From Frateuria_A sp035943815 (lineage in GTDB: Bacteria; Pseudomonadota; Gammaproteobacteria; Xanthomonadales; Rhodanobacteraceae), in the NCBI RefSeq assembly GCF_035943815.1, contig NZ_DASZBU010000005.1, forward strand, positions 1-64,000: a DNA stretch of 64,000 bases, written 5' to 3'. The notes below the pieces were generated by a model. It made no database searches and was not told the origin of the DNA. It saw only the letters and a program-made list of their open reading frames with translations. Position numbers and translations under genes: made by a program. Each line of letters opens with the position of its first letter. Position 1 is the first letter of the stretch. This document shows, piece by piece, positions 6,044 to 16,868 of this stretch.

Positions 6044-8905
6044 GTGGCAAGCCGCTTTCCCGCCAAGACCGCACTGGCACTGGTCGTCGCAGGCCTGATC
6101 GCCCTTCCCGGCCTGGCGCCGGCGGCACCGGTCGCCGGTACGCCCGCGGTCCAGGCGCAGAAGATCCCCGACCTGGCCTACCACCGCTTCACTCTCCCCA
6201 ACGGGTTGACCGTGGTGGTGCACGAGGACCACAAGGCGCCGGTGGTGGCGGTGAGCGTGTGGTACCACGTGGGCTCCTCCTACGAACCCAAGGGCAAGAC
6301 CGGTTTCGCGCACCTGTTCGAACACCTGATGTTCCAGGGCTCGGAAAACCACAGGGACGAGTACTTCCGGCCGTTCGAGCTGGCCGGCGCCACCGATCAG
6401 AACGGCACCACCTGGCTGGACCGCACCAACTATTTCGAGACGGTGCCCACTACCGCGCTGGACATGGCGCTGTGGATGGAGTCCGACCGCATGGGCCACC
6501 TGCTCGGCGCGATTGGCCAGAAGGAGCTGGACGAGCAGCGCGGCGTGGTGCAGAACGAGAAGCGCCAGGACGAGAACCAGCCCTACGGCCGTGTCGGCGA
6601 GCTGATCCAGGCCGAGGCCTTTCCGGCCAACCATCCCTACCACCACGACACGATCGGCTCGATGGCCGACTTGAACGCCGCCTCGCTGGCCGACGTCAAG
6701 CAATGGTTTCGCGACTACTACGGCGCGGCCAACACGGTGGTGGTGCTGGCCGGCGACATCACCCTGGCGCAAGCCAAGCAGAAGATGCTCAGGTACTTCG
6801 GCGACATCGGCGCCGGCCCGCGGGTGCCGCGCCCGCAGCCGTGGATCGCGCCGCGCGAGAAATCCAGCCGCGGCACGATGACCGACAACGTGGCGCAGAC
6901 GCGCATCTACCGCGAGTGGAACGCACCCTCGCGCACCGACCTGGAACTCAACCAGCTGCAATTGGCCGCGGCGGTACTCGGCGGCGGCAAGACCTCGCGC
7001 CTTTACCAGCGCCTGGTCTACAAGGACAAGCTCGCCGACGACGTCTCGGTCGACATCGAGCAGCACGTGCTGGCGAGCCTGTTCGAGCTGCAGGTGGACG
7101 TGAAGAAGGGCGCCGACCCGGCCAAGGTCGAGGCCGCGGTGGCCGACGAGTGGGCGAAGTTCCTCAAGGACGGGCCTACCGCCGACGAGCTGGAACGCGT
7201 CAAGACCACCATCCGCGCCGCCTTCGTGCGCGGGCTGGAGCGGGTCAACACGCAAGCCTCGATCCTCGCCGAGGGGCAGCTTTACCAGGGCGATCCGGGC
7301 GCATACCTGAAGGACTTCGACACGCTGATGGCGGCCACGCCGGCCAGCGTCAAGGCGTCAGCCAACCGCTGGATCGCGCGCGGCGACTACACGCTCACCG
7401 TCGTTCCCGGCAAGGTCGAAGAGACCGACTTCGCCACCGCCGGCGGCCGTGCCGCGTTGCCGGGCAAGCCCGCGCCCCGGCTTTCGGACAAGGGCGACTA
7501 CCACACCGTGAAGAGTCCGGTCGATCGCAGCAACGGCGTGCCGCAGGTGACGAGCTTCCCCAGCCTCACCTTCCCCACCCTGCAGCACGGCAAGCTCGCC
7601 AACGGCATCGAGGTCACCCTCGCCGAGCGCCACGAAGTGCCGGCGGTACAGGTGCAGCTGCTGTTCGATGCCGGCTACGCGGCCGACCAGGGCCGCAAGC
7701 TGGGCACCTCCAGCTTCACCATGGCAATGCTGGACGAAGGCACGACGGACCTCGACTCGGTCGAGATCGCCAAGCGCGAGCAGCGCCTGGGCGCGCTGAT
7801 CGGTAGCGGTTGCGGGCTGGACTTCTGCAACGCCTCGCTCAACGCGCTCGACGACAAGCTGGAGCCTTCGCTCACCCTGTTCGCCGACATCGTGCGCAAT
7901 CCGGCCTTCCGCGCCGATGACGTGGCGCGCCTGCGCGGCCAGTGGCTGGCGCGCATCGCGCAGGAGAAGAGCCAGCCGGTCGGCATCGCGCTGCGCACCT
8001 TGCCGCCGCTGCTCTACGGCGAGGGCCACGCCTACGCGATCCCGTTCACTGGCTCGGGCACGGTCGAGTCGATAACTGCGCTCGAGGTGGCCGACATGCG
8101 CCGCTTCATGGGCGACTTCATCCGGCCGGACAACGTCAAGATCCTCGTCGCCGGCGACACCACGCTGGCCAAGATCATTCCGCAGCTCGACAAGGTGTTC
8201 GCCGACTGGAGGCACGGCGCAGGCAAGGTGCCGGCCAAGAACCTCGCCGCCGTGGCGCCGCCCAAGTCGCCGCGGGTCTACCTGATCGACCGTCCCGGCG
8301 CGCAGCAGAGCCTGATCCTGGCCGGCAGCCTGGCGCCTTCGACCAAGGCGGCCAACAACCTCGACATCGAGACCATGAACGGCGCCTTCGGCGGCTCGTT
8401 CACCTCGCGCCTGAACATGAACCTGCGCGAGGACAAGCACTGGGCCTACGGCGCCTACAGCTTCCTGCCCGATGCGCTGGGCCAACGCCCGTTCCTGATG
8501 TACGCGCCGGTGCAGACCGACAAGACCGCGCCTTCGGCCGCGCAGATCCTGGCCGAGGCGCGCGGCGTGATCGGCAAGCAGCCGCTCACCCACCAGGAAA
8601 TCGCCAAGATCAAGGACAGCGACGTGCGCGGCCTGCCCGGCGAGTACCAGACCACCTCCGCGGTGATGGGTGCACTGCAGGACATCGCCCTGTACGACCG
8701 CCCTGACGACTGGGTGCAGACCGAGAAGGCGCGCATCGAGGGGCTGAAGGACCCGCAGGTGCAGGCGGCGGCCGCGGAGGTGATTCACCCCGACAGGCTG
8801 ACCTGGGTGATCGTGGGCGACCTCAAACAGATCGAGGCGCCGGTGCGGGCGCTGAAGCTGGGCCAGGTCGAGGTGCTCGATGCCGACGGCAAGCCGGTGA
8901 AGTAG
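6044..8905 (+). CDS. M16 family zinc metallopeptidase
   Basis: A 953-residue secreted, probably periplasmic, two-lobed pitrilysin-family peptidase. The signal peptide covers about residues 1-30 (ALALVVAGLIALPGLAPAA). The N-terminal M16 lobe carries the inverted zinc motif HLFEH (90-94) with the downstream Glu in a VVQNEKRQDENQPYG segment. The second lobe (after about residue 520) lacks HxxEH and is the usual inactive partner. A GTG start at 6044 is chosen because AGGAGG sits seven bases upstream and the signal peptide then begins correctly; upstream codons in frame have no Shine-Dalgarno. Role probably in envelope peptide turnover. Confidence 0.9.
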   Translation: MASRFPAKTALALVVAGLIALPGLAPAAPVAGTPAVQAQKIPDLAYHRFTLPNGLTVVVHEDHKAPVVAVSVWYHVGSSYEPKGKTGFAHLFEHLMFQGSENHRDEYFRPFELAGATDQNGTTWLDRTNYFETVPTTALDMALWMESDRMGHLLGAIGQKELDEQRGVVQNEKRQDENQPYGRVGELIQAEAFPANHPYHHDTIGSMADLNAASLADVKQWFRDYYGAANTVVVLAGDITLAQAKQKMLRYFGDIGAGPRVPRPQPWIAPREKSSRGTMTDNVAQTRIYREWNAPSRTDLELNQLQLAAAVLGGGKTSRLYQRLVYKDKLADDVSVDIEQHVLASLFELQVDVKKGADPAKVEAAVADEWAKFLKDGPTADELERVKTTIRAAFVRGLERVNTQASILAEGQLYQGDPGAYLKDFDTLMAATPASVKASANRWIARGDYTLTVVPGKVEETDFATAGGRAALPGKPAPRLSDKGDYHTVKSPVDRSNGVPQVTSFPSLTFPTLQHGKLANGIEVTLAERHEVPAVQVQLLFDAGYAADQGRKLGTSSFTMAMLDEGTTDLDSVEIAKREQRLGALIGSGCGLDFCNASLNALDDKLEPSLTLFADIVRNPAFRADDVARLRGQWLARIAQEKSQPVGIALRTLPPLLYGEGHAYAIPFTGSGTVESITALEVADMRRFMGDFIRPDNVKILVAGDTTLAKIIPQLDKVFADWRHGAGKVPAKNLAAVAPPKSPRVYLIDRPGAQQSLILAGSLAPSTKAANNLDIETMNGAFGGSFTSRLNMNLREDKHWAYGAYSFLPDALGQRPFLMYAPVQTDKTAPSAAQILAEARGVIGKQPLTHQEIAKIKDSDVRGLPGEYQTTSAVMGALQDIALYDRPDDWVQTEKARIEGLKDPQVQAAAAEVIHPDRLTWVIVGDLKQIEAPVRALKLGQVEVLDADGKPVK

Positions 8906-9030
8906 CCGGCCCTCGCCCGGCGCCTCCGGTCGATCGCAACGAAGGGGGAGACTTTTGCTTTCCCTTCAGCCCGGCCCCGGCACTGCCGGGGTACGATGGC
9001 CTCTTCCACACTGCCCCGCCGGAGCCATCC

Positions 9031-9432
9031 ATGCGCAAGACCCTGTTGCTGCTCGCCCCCATCCTGCTGCTCGGCGCCTGCACCTGGGGCATCACCCTGG
9101 ATGAGGCCGGCAAGCAGGTGCGCACCGCCTGGAGCGGCGACGTCTCGCAATGCCGCGACCTGGGCAAGGTCACCGTCTCGGTGATGGACCATGTCGGCCC
9201 GGTGGATCGCAACGACATCAAGGTGCGCGACGAACTGGAAGTCATGGCTCGCAACGAGGCGGCCAAGATGCACGCCGACACCATCAAGCCGCTGGGCGAA
9301 CCGGCCGACGGCTCGCAGGCCTGGGGCGCCTACCAGTGCGGCAGCGCCCGCCCGGTTTCCACCAGGCCCTCCGCCACGCCGGCGCCGGCGGCCTCCGGGG
9401 GCACTCAGACCTTCCCGATCCAGGGCGGCTGA
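9031..9432 (+). CDS. DUF4156 family lipoprotein
   Basis: A 133-residue predicted outer- or inner-membrane lipoprotein. Residues 1-17 form a lipoprotein signal peptide ending in the lipobox LLGAC (Cys17). The body (KQVRTAW..DVSQCRDLGKVTVSV..ARNEAAKMHADTI) fits the DUF4156 family, known from small gammaproteobacterial envelope lipoproteins. The C-terminal 30 residues are low-complexity Pro/Ala/Thr. Function is unknown. A GGAGCC-type site precedes the ATG, and TACGAT at about 8992 may be its -10. Confidence 0.85.
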   Translation: MRKTLLLLAPILLLGACTWGITLDEAGKQVRTAWSGDVSQCRDLGKVTVSVMDHVGPVDRNDIKVRDELEVMARNEAAKMHADTIKPLGEPADGSQAWGAYQCGSARPVSTRPSATPAPAASGGTQTFPIQGG

Positions 9433-9464
9433 TTCGGACCGACGCGACGACGCGCCGCTACCGA

Positions 9465-9913
9465 TCAGGACGCGGCACCCGCCACCGCGTCGGCCAGCAC
9501 GAAGCGCACCAGGCCCAGGCGCCGTCCTGCGACCACGCGGTGGGCGCGTGTCCGCCGGGCTGGGCCAGGGTCACGCTGATCGCCCGGTTGGCCCGGGTGC
9601 TGCCCCACATGCGATACGCAGCTCGCGCCTCCCGCTCATCCAGGCGCCGGGGTCGCGTTCGGCTCGTTGCAATCCGCGCCAGGCGAAAGCAGGCGGCGCG
9701 CGCGGCCTGTTCGGGCGCATAGAGCGGCATGCGCCGCCGCCGTTGGGCGGTCGCGCTGTAGCAGCCAGACCGGGGCTTCGAGGCGGGCTCGCGGTGCCGC
9801 CGAGGATGATCGACAGGATCGGCTGCGCCGTCGGGCAGCTCCAGGTCGATGTCGCCGCTGGCCAGCCGTGCGGCGAAGCAGTTGGGGCCGGCGGAGCGAG
9901 GTGTCCCGCGCAC
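9465..9913 (-). pseudogene. Frameshifted gene remnant, family not recognised
   Basis: No intact reading frame with normal codon use exists here, yet coding-like blocks with high GC at third positions alternate between frames on the minus strand: NCFAARLASGDIDLELPDGA, then ILSIILGG, then RLEAPVWLLQRD, then APEQAARAACFRLARIAT and WGSTRANRAISVTLAQPGG, and finally RLGLVRFVLADAVAG before a TGA. That pattern suggests one gene broken by several small indels. It ends next to the diguanylate cyclase gene. Sequencing errors are an alternative explanation. I do not recognise the original family. Confidence 0.45.
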
Positions 9914-9916
9914 CGG

Positions 9917-10879
9917 CTATGGCGCGTGTTGCCGCCCGCGCTTGGCGTCGAGCATCAGCAGGTCGGCTTCGCGGTAGGCCTCGCCCAGGTCACGGTCCGG
10001 ACCGCGCCAGCTGTAGCCCAGCGTGGCGGCGATGCCGGCGACGCGCAGGGCCTCTTCCAAGCGACTGGCCTGGCGCGCCAGTTCGGTGGGACCCACATCG
10101 AGGATCAGCACCACGAATTCGTCGCCACCCAGGCGCGCGACCACATCGATGGCCCGCACCGAACGGGAGAGTTCCTGCGCGGCGCGCTGGATCAGCACGT
10201 CGCCCGCCGTGTGGCCTTGGCTGTCGTTGGTCTGCTTGAGCCGATCCAGATCGACCACCACGATGCCGGCGGTGGTGTGCTCGTCGCGGCAGCGCTGTTC
10301 CTCCAGCGTCAGCAGCTGGCGCCAGCCGCGGCGGTTGTAGATGCCGGTCATCGGGTCGGTCATCGCCTCGAGCTCGGCGCGCTCGGCGCGGCGCTGGGTT
10401 TCCTTCAGGTCCACGTCGTGGCGCCACAGCGTGGCCAGCATCTGCGCGCACAGCTTCACCACCGGTAGCCAGCGCTCCAGGTCCGCCGTCATCGGCTGAG
10501 GGTCGATCGCGCACAGCGTGCCGATGGCGCCGTGGTCGAGCTGCACCGGCACGCCCAGGTAGGCACCGATGCCGCGACGGGCGATTGGCGCGTCGGCATA
10601 GTCCGCCTGCGCATTGGCGTCGGAAACCACGCACGGGCCGCCGCGCACCATGCGCGAGCAGATCGAGTCGGCCCACTTGAGCGCGTCGCCGCTGCGCACG
10701 CCGTAGCGCTCGTCCGAGGCGGCCAGCACCAGCCAGTCCTCGCCGTCCACCCGGGTGAAGTACCAGGCGCCCACGCCGGTGCGCGCGCCCAGCAAGCCCA
10801 GGCAGGCCTGCGCCGCTTCGCGGAAGCCGCCGAACGGGGGCAGCGGCGGGAACGGGACGTTGTCGTACGGGGCGTTCAT
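9917..10879 (-). CDS. GAF-GGDEF diguanylate cyclase
   Basis: A 320-residue cytoplasmic signalling enzyme predicted to make cyclic di-GMP from two GTP. The N-terminal half (about 25-155) fits a GAF sensor domain, with the typical GIGAYLGVPVQLDHGAIGTLCAIDP run. A GGDEF domain follows (about 170-320) with an intact active site G251-G252-D253-E254-F255 and an upstream RxxD product-inhibition site (RAID, 242-245) at the usual spacing. No membrane segments. The ATG at 10879 begins a short proline-rich leader before the GAF domain. Ligand unknown. Confidence 0.92.
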   Translation of the reverse strand: MNAPYDNVPFPPLPPFGGFREAAQACLGLLGARTGVGAWYFTRVDGEDWLVLAASDERYGVRSGDALKWADSICSRMVRGGPCVVSDANAQADYADAPIARRGIGAYLGVPVQLDHGAIGTLCAIDPQPMTADLERWLPVVKLCAQMLATLWRHDVDLKETQRRAERAELEAMTDPMTGIYNRRGWRQLLTLEEQRCRDEHTTAGIVVVDLDRLKQTNDSQGHTAGDVLIQRAAQELSRSVRAIDVVARLGGDEFVVLILDVGPTELARQASRLEEALRVAGIAATLGYSWRGPDRDLGEAYREADLLMLDAKRGRQHAP

Positions 10880-10992
10880 GCAGCGGTCGACGTGCGGAGG
10901 CGGGGCTTGGTCGATGGCCGCCTGAATCGTGCCAGCGTGTCGATGAATCGCCCCCTGCACGGGGGTTTGCACGTTGCGTGCCAGGGCTGACG

Positions 10993-11328
10993 TTACCAGG
11001 GCACCGGCAGCGGCGTACGCGTCAGCACGTCGGCCAGCGCGAGCGCGATCATCACCGCCAGCCAGGCGAAGCCCGCGCTGGCGACGATGCGCAGCAGCGC
11101 GTTGTCGCTCTTCAACCGCATGAAAATGCCGAGCACCAGCGACGCCTTGACCGCGGCGATGCCCAGGTTGGCCACCGCGTTGAACGGTCCGAGCCTGAGC
11201 AGCGCGCTGCCCGCGCTCAAGGCCAGCAACACCAGCAATGCGGCCAGCGTCCACAGGTTGCTGGCCAGCGAGGGCGGCCGCGGGCCGCTCCGGTGCGTGC
11301 GCTGCGGGCGGGCGGCGCGCGCGTTCAT
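10993..11328 (-). CDS. ctaF: Cytochrome c oxidase subunit IV-like protein
   Basis: A 111-residue membrane protein with three hydrophobic segments (about 25-45, 52-70 and 80-103) and the charged turn FMRLKSDNALLR between the last two, as in prokaryotic oxidase subunit IV (COX4_pro). It is last in the oxidase operon and its ATG overlaps the stop of the subunit III gene by 4 bases. Position and topology give the assignment; the sequence itself is weakly conserved in this family. Confidence 0.8.
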   Translation of the reverse strand: MNARAARPQRTHRSGPRPPSLASNLWTLAALLVLLALSAGSALLRLGPFNAVANLGIAAVKASLVLGIFMRLKSDNALLRIVASAGFAWLAVMIALALADVLTRTPLPVPW

Positions 11329-11968
11329 CCGGCCCTTCCGACCAGGTAGACCAGCGGGTAGACGAAGATCCACACGATGTCGACCAGGTGCCAGTACAGC
11401 GCCGTGAGCTCCAGCGGCGTGTGGTAGTCCGCATCGTAAGCGCGCCGCCAGGTGCGCCCGGCCATCACCAACATCAGCACCACGCCGACCATCACGTGGA
11501 TGCTGTGGAAGCCGGTGATGAAGTAGTACAGGCAATAGAAGATCTCCATGCCGCGCGCATGGACGCCCTGCTGGGTGTAATGGATCGCCGGCATCAGCCC
11601 CTCGCGGTACTCGGCGACATATTCGAAGCCGTGCATCACGAGGAAGGCGACGCCGAGCGCGGCGGTGGCCGCCAGCAGCGCGCTGGCCAGCCGCCGCCCG
11701 CCCAGCTGCACCTCGCGCACGGACAGCGCCGCCGCGCAGCTGCTGGTCAGCAGCACGGCAGTCTCCAGCGTGCCCAGCAGCATGTCGGTGTGCCGGCTGC
11801 CTTCGGCGAAGGCATCGGGGAAGCGCACGCGACACAGCGTATAGCCGGCGAACAACACGCCGAAGAACAGGATCTCGGTGGCCAGGAACGCCCACATGCC
11901 GAGCGTGGCCGCCTCGCGCTGCTGCACGGGGTCGTCGAACTGCTCGGGAACGGGATGGGGTCGGGCAT

Positions 11969-11972
<4 letters not shown>
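11325..11972 (-). CDS. ctaE: Cytochrome c oxidase subunit III
   Basis: A 215-residue, five-helix-type oxidase subunit III without metal centres. Motifs include LGMWAFLATEILFFGVLFAGY near residues 24-44, the conserved YFITGFHSIHVMVGV segment and the C-terminal ALYWHLVDIVWIFVYPLVYL. Length matches the short (five-helix) form found in caa3-type oxidases. The start overlaps ctaD by 4 bases (ATGA). It probably stabilises subunit I and its proton uptake. Confidence 0.95.
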
Positions 11973-13556
<1,584 letters not shown>

Positions 13557-13570
<14 letters not shown>

Positions 13571-14492
13571 GGCTGTCCTCCGCCGCGCGCGTGCGGGTCT
13601 TCAGGTAGTCCACCAGGGCCAGCACGTCCTCCGCGCCGATGCGGCCCTCGAAGCTGGGCATGATCGGTGCGTAACCGGCGGCGATCTGCTTCTTCGGCAG
13701 CAGAATCGAGTCCTGCAGGTAGCGCTCGTCGGCGAGCACCTGCGAACCGTCCGACAGCGGCACGGTGTGGCCGTAGAGGTCGTACAGGTCGGGCGCGTGC
13801 ACGCCTGACTGCGGGTCGTGGCAACCGCTGCAGCCCAGCTGCCGGAACAACGCCTCGCCCTGCGCCGCCAGGCCAAGCCCGGCGTGCGCGTGCAGCCAGC
13901 GCGCGTAGTCCGCCGGCGCCATGGCGATCACCGAACCGCCCATGCGCGCATGGTCGGTTCCGCAGAACTCGGCGCAGAACAGGTGGAAGGTGCCGGCCTG
14001 CGTGGCGGTGAACCACAGCTCCGTGTAGCGGTCCGGCAGCACGTCCTGCTTCACGCGGAAGGCTGGCACGTAGAAGCTGTGGATCACGTCCTGCGAGGTC
14101 ATCACCAGGCGTATTGGCTGGCCCACCGGGACATGCAGCGTATCGATCTCGCGCTGACCGCCGGGGTGCTGCACCTTCCACATCCACTGCTTGGCGACCA
14201 CGTAGACCGGCTGGGCGTTCTTGGGTGGCGTGCGCAGCCGGATCCACAGGTGCACGCTCCAGCCGAAGATGCCCATGAACAGGACGAAGGGGATGAGCGT
14301 CCAGGTCAGCTCCACGCCCAGATGCTGCCGCGCGGGCGTGCGCTCGGCAGCGGTACCGTGGCGATACCTCACGCAGAAGACGATCATCACGGCGAACACG
14401 CCGATCGTCACCAGGCCGCACAGCAACAGCAGCGCATCGAACAGGTGGTCGACGTCGGGGGCGAAGCTGGAGGCCTGCGGCAGCATGCTCAT
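13557..14492 (-). CDS. ctaC: Cytochrome c oxidase subunit II with fused cytochrome c (caa3-type)
   Basis: The 311-residue subunit II. Two membrane helices (about 16-40 and 62-84) lead to a cupredoxin domain with the CuA site CAEFCGTDHARM (173-184). A C-terminal cytochrome c domain carries a covalent heme site CSGCH (221-225) with a probable Met ligand in IMPSFEG near residue 285. This fusion defines caa3 oxidases, in which the electron can enter through the tethered heme. No N-terminal signal peptide is seen. The ATG overlaps the stop of the SCO gene by 4 bases. Confidence 0.96.
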
Positions 14493-15355
14493 GCGCGCGC
14501 CCTCACTTTAAGCCAGGCCAGCCAGCACGCCAACGCCAGCACGAAGGCCACGCCAAGCGCCTGCATGGTGCGGCCGATCGCCAGGCTGTAGCGGCCGGTG
14601 GCCGGATCGTAGCCGCAGCACAGCAGCACCAGCCGGTCGGCCAGGGAGCCGAGCCGGCCTTGCGAGGCGCCCACCAACGCCAGGCGCAGCGATGCCGGTG
14701 GCCAGGACACGCCGAAGAAGTACTGCGCGACCTTGCCGCCCGGCGTGATCGCCACGAGGCCGGCGGCGTGGGCGTACTGGTGGAGCTTGTCGTCGTAGAA
14801 GTAGCGGAAGCCGACCGCGTGGGCGAGCGAGCCGATGCTCGCCTGATTGCCGGTGAGGAAGTGCCAGTGGGGCACGTGGGCGTCCGGATGCGTGCGCTCG
14901 AGCATCGCCTGGGTGTGGCGTGCGTCCGCCGGCCTGTCGGTCGGGTCGATGCTGACGAAGGCCACCGCGAAGTCGCGGCCGGGTGCGAGGTCGAGCATCG
15001 CCAGCGTGTGCGCCATACCGTTCAGCACCACGTCGCACAGATTGGGGCAGCGGTAGTAGCCGAGCGTGAGTAGGAGCGGCTTGCCGCCAGCGAGCGTGCG
15101 CAGGTCGATGGGTTTGCCGTTGGCGTCGAGGAAGCGGGTGTCCATAGGCAGCTGTGCGCCGAGACGTTGGTCAAAGCCGGCGCGCTGGGTGAGGTCCGGA
15201 GGAGGCGGCGGTGCGGACTGGATGGCGAGCGTGATCACTGGCCAGAGCAGCAGCCAAAGCAAGAGCAAGGGCCTCCCCCAAACCCCAACCCTCTCCCCCG
15301 GCGGAGCCACGGGAGAGAGAGCGGACTGCAGCGGCTTCGCGGCGCTGCGGGTCAT
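14489..15355 (-). CDS. SCO1/SenC family copper chaperone
   Basis: A 288-residue membrane-anchored thioredoxin-fold protein that inserts copper into the CuA site of oxidase subunit II. It has an N-terminal anchor (about 29-47), the copper-binding CPNLC motif (CxxxC) around residue 103, the downstream His in FRYFYDDKLHQYAHAAG, and an unusual extra C-terminal helix (about 262-282), as in the SCO proteins of ACIII-oxidase clusters. The first about 27 residues (SALSPVAPPGERVGVWGRP) are the translation of a repeat palindrome, so the original start may have been further downstream. ATGA overlaps on both sides. Confidence 0.9.
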   Translation of the reverse strand: MTRSAAKPLQSALSPVAPPGERVGVWGRPLLLLWLLLWPVITLAIQSAPPPPPDLTQRAGFDQRLGAQLPMDTRFLDANGKPIDLRTLAGGKPLLLTLGYYRCPNLCDVVLNGMAHTLAMLDLAPGRDFAVAFVSIDPTDRPADARHTQAMLERTHPDAHVPHWHFLTGNQASIGSLAHAVGFRYFYDDKLHQYAHAAGLVAITPGGKVAQYFFGVSWPPASLRLALVGASQGRLGSLADRLVLLCCGYDPATGRYSLAIGRTMQALGVAFVLALACWLAWLKVRARA

Positions 15356-15463
15356 GGCTGTCGCTCCCGCTGACGGCCGTCTGCCGGGTGCTCCGGCGCG
15401 TAGCGCGCACCGGTCCCCTCTCCCCCGGCCCCGCCGGGGGAGAGGGTTGGGGTGAGGGGGAGG
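15275..15463. repeat. Inverted pair of CCCTCTCCC palindromes at the sco start
   Basis: The left unit has CTCTCCC/GGGAGAG arms (15291-15297, 15311-15317), the right unit a perfect 13-bp stem CCCTCTCCCCCGG / CCGGGGGAGAGGG (15416-15428, 15434-15446). Flanking tails are inverted copies of each other (CCCCAACCCTCTCCC and GGGAGAGGGTTGGGG). The left unit is inside the sco 5' coding region and the right unit inside the 3' end of the preceding gene; both are translated. Confidence 0.75.
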
Positions 15464-15786
15464 CCTTTGCCCGCAGCCACCAACGCCATCGCCCGTGCAA
15501 TCGGTATCCGCGCCACCGTATGCGCCCCATCCATCCACTGGTAGCCCTCCAGCCGCGAGCGCTGCAACGCACGCTCGGCGGCAATGTCGCCCGCCGGGTC
15601 GGGCTGCAGCCGCGGTTGCGGCGGGATCGGCCGCACCGGTGCCGCGCCGGCGGTGAGCACCGGCCGCGCCCACACGTACACCAGCAGGACGATCGCCAGC
15701 AGGCTGAGCGCCAGGATCACCGCAGCCCAGTGCAGCACGCCGGCAGCAACCGTATAGGACTCGTGCGAGTCGGGCTGGCGGCTCAT
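15352..15786 (-). CDS. Small membrane protein of the ACIII-oxidase cluster
   Basis: A 144-residue protein with one membrane helix (about 13-41, AAVILALSLLAIVLLVYVW) and a short hydrophilic part ending with SRLEGYQWMDGAHTVARIPIARAM. A single-helix protein with a W.D...G..RIPI..AM motif is often seen between ACIII and oxidase genes in other bacteria, from memory of such clusters; its role is unknown. The last about 35 residues (LPLTPTLSPGGAGGEG...) are translation of a GGGGAGAGGG palindrome and are unlikely to be functional. The start is chosen to give a 4-base overlap with actF. Confidence 0.7.
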   Translation of the reverse strand: MSRQPDSHESYTVAAGVLHWAAVILALSLLAIVLLVYVWARPVLTAGAAPVRPIPPQPRLQPDPAGDIAAERALQRSRLEGYQWMDGAHTVARIPIARAMALVAAGKGLPLTPTLSPGGAGGEGTGARYAPEHPADGRQRERQP

Positions 15787-16868
15787 GCATCCGCCTCCGG
15801 CACGGCTCGCCGTTGCGCACCGTAGCCCATCCACCACAGGCCGCCGATACCGATCCACGCCAGCGGATCACTCCAGGCCAGCGCGCTCGTGCGCAGCCCC
15901 GGCAGCACCAGCCAGGCGACGTAGCCGATCTGCGCCAGAAACAGCCACCATCCCACGCCGGCCAGCCACGCCGCGCGTTGCTTGGCCCGCCGCGAAAGCA
16001 ACACCGCGAACGGCAGCGCGAGGTGGAACACCACCAGAAAGGCCCCCAGCCAGCGCCATCCGGTCTTCACCCGCGGCAGGTACCACACCGTTTCGGACGG
16101 CAGGTCGGCGATCCACACGGTGAGGTAGTCCATGAACGCGAGGTAGCCCCACGCGAGCACGAGCACCATCAGGATGCTGCCCAGGTCGTTCAGCCGCCTG
16201 GGCGTCCACGCCGCAGCGGCCGGGTCGCGGCCGGCCACGCTGACGCCTACGGCCAGTCCCGCCGCAGCCAGCAGTTGCGCCGTGCCCACCAGGACGCCAA
16301 ACGTCGTCGAGTGCCAGCGCGGCACCAGGGAGACCACCCAGTCGACTGCCGCCACCGAGACGCTCAGCGCGTAGACGATCAGGCCACCGGCTGCAAAGCG
16401 CCCGGCGCTCGGCATGTCCAGCCGGCGGCGTATGCCGTGTGCGAGCCACAGCCACAGCACCCACACCACCACCGCGCGAGCGACGAAGAACGGCGCGTCC
16501 AGCCACCAGCGCTGGCGATCCAGGGTGGGATCGCCCGCTGCGTGCGGCCCGGCCCAGGGAAACAGCACGGCCACGCCCAAGAGCACCGGCAGCATCAGCA
16601 GCGCCATCAGCGGCAGCCGCCGGCTCGCCGCGAGCAGCGCGGGGCGCAACGCCAGGCCCCAGTCGCCCCCGGTCAGCGCGTGGATCATCAGCAGGCCCAC
16701 GCTGCCCAACGCGGGCGCCAGCCAGAACAGCCAGGCGAACAGGTAGGACAGCAGCACCACGCGCGGCGCGCGCAGGCCCAGCAGCAGGCAGCCGACCAGC
16801 GCCAGCAGGCCGACCGCCGCGGCGACACCTTCGGTGCGCGAGACCCGCAACCAGCGGCCGCCGCTCAT
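15783..16868 (-). CDS. actF: Alternative Complex III subunit ActF
   Basis: A 361-residue integral membrane protein with about ten helices, related to NrfD/PsrC. In ACIII, ActF is the second NrfD-like subunit beside ActC and is thought to take part in quinol handling or proton transfer. Typical features are the paired-helix pattern, the WHSTTFGVLV segment near 190 and YLPRVKTGWRWLGAFLVVFHLALPF. Length (usual about 380-430) is a little short. ATGA overlaps with actE and with the small membrane protein downstream. Confidence 0.9.
   Translation of the reverse strand: MSGGRWLRVSRTEGVAAAVGLLALVGCLLLGLRAPRVVLLSYLFAWLFWLAPALGSVGLLMIHALTGGDWGLALRPALLAASRRLPLMALLMLPVLLGVAVLFPWAGPHAAGDPTLDRQRWWLDAPFFVARAVVVWVLWLWLAHGIRRRLDMPSAGRFAAGGLIVYALSVSVAAVDWVVSLVPRWHSTTFGVLVGTAQLLAAAGLAVGVSVAGRDPAAAAWTPRRLNDLGSILMVLVLAWGYLAFMDYLTVWIADLPSETVWYLPRVKTGWRWLGAFLVVFHLALPFAVLLSRRAKQRAAWLAGVGWWLFLAQIGYVAWLVLPGLRTSALAWSDPLAWIGIGGLWWMGYGAQRRAVPEADA

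Noticed and set aside
9465..9913. Possible AlkB-type dioxygenase origin of the gene remnant (APILSISLG-like string)
   Set aside because: Only about eight residues agree and the downstream GDVVVWGG and iron-ligand motifs are absent.
15275..15463. CRISPR or transposon interpretation of the CTCTCCC repeats
   Set aside because: Copies are scattered, palindromic and irregularly spaced with no unique spacers, cas genes or transposase nearby.
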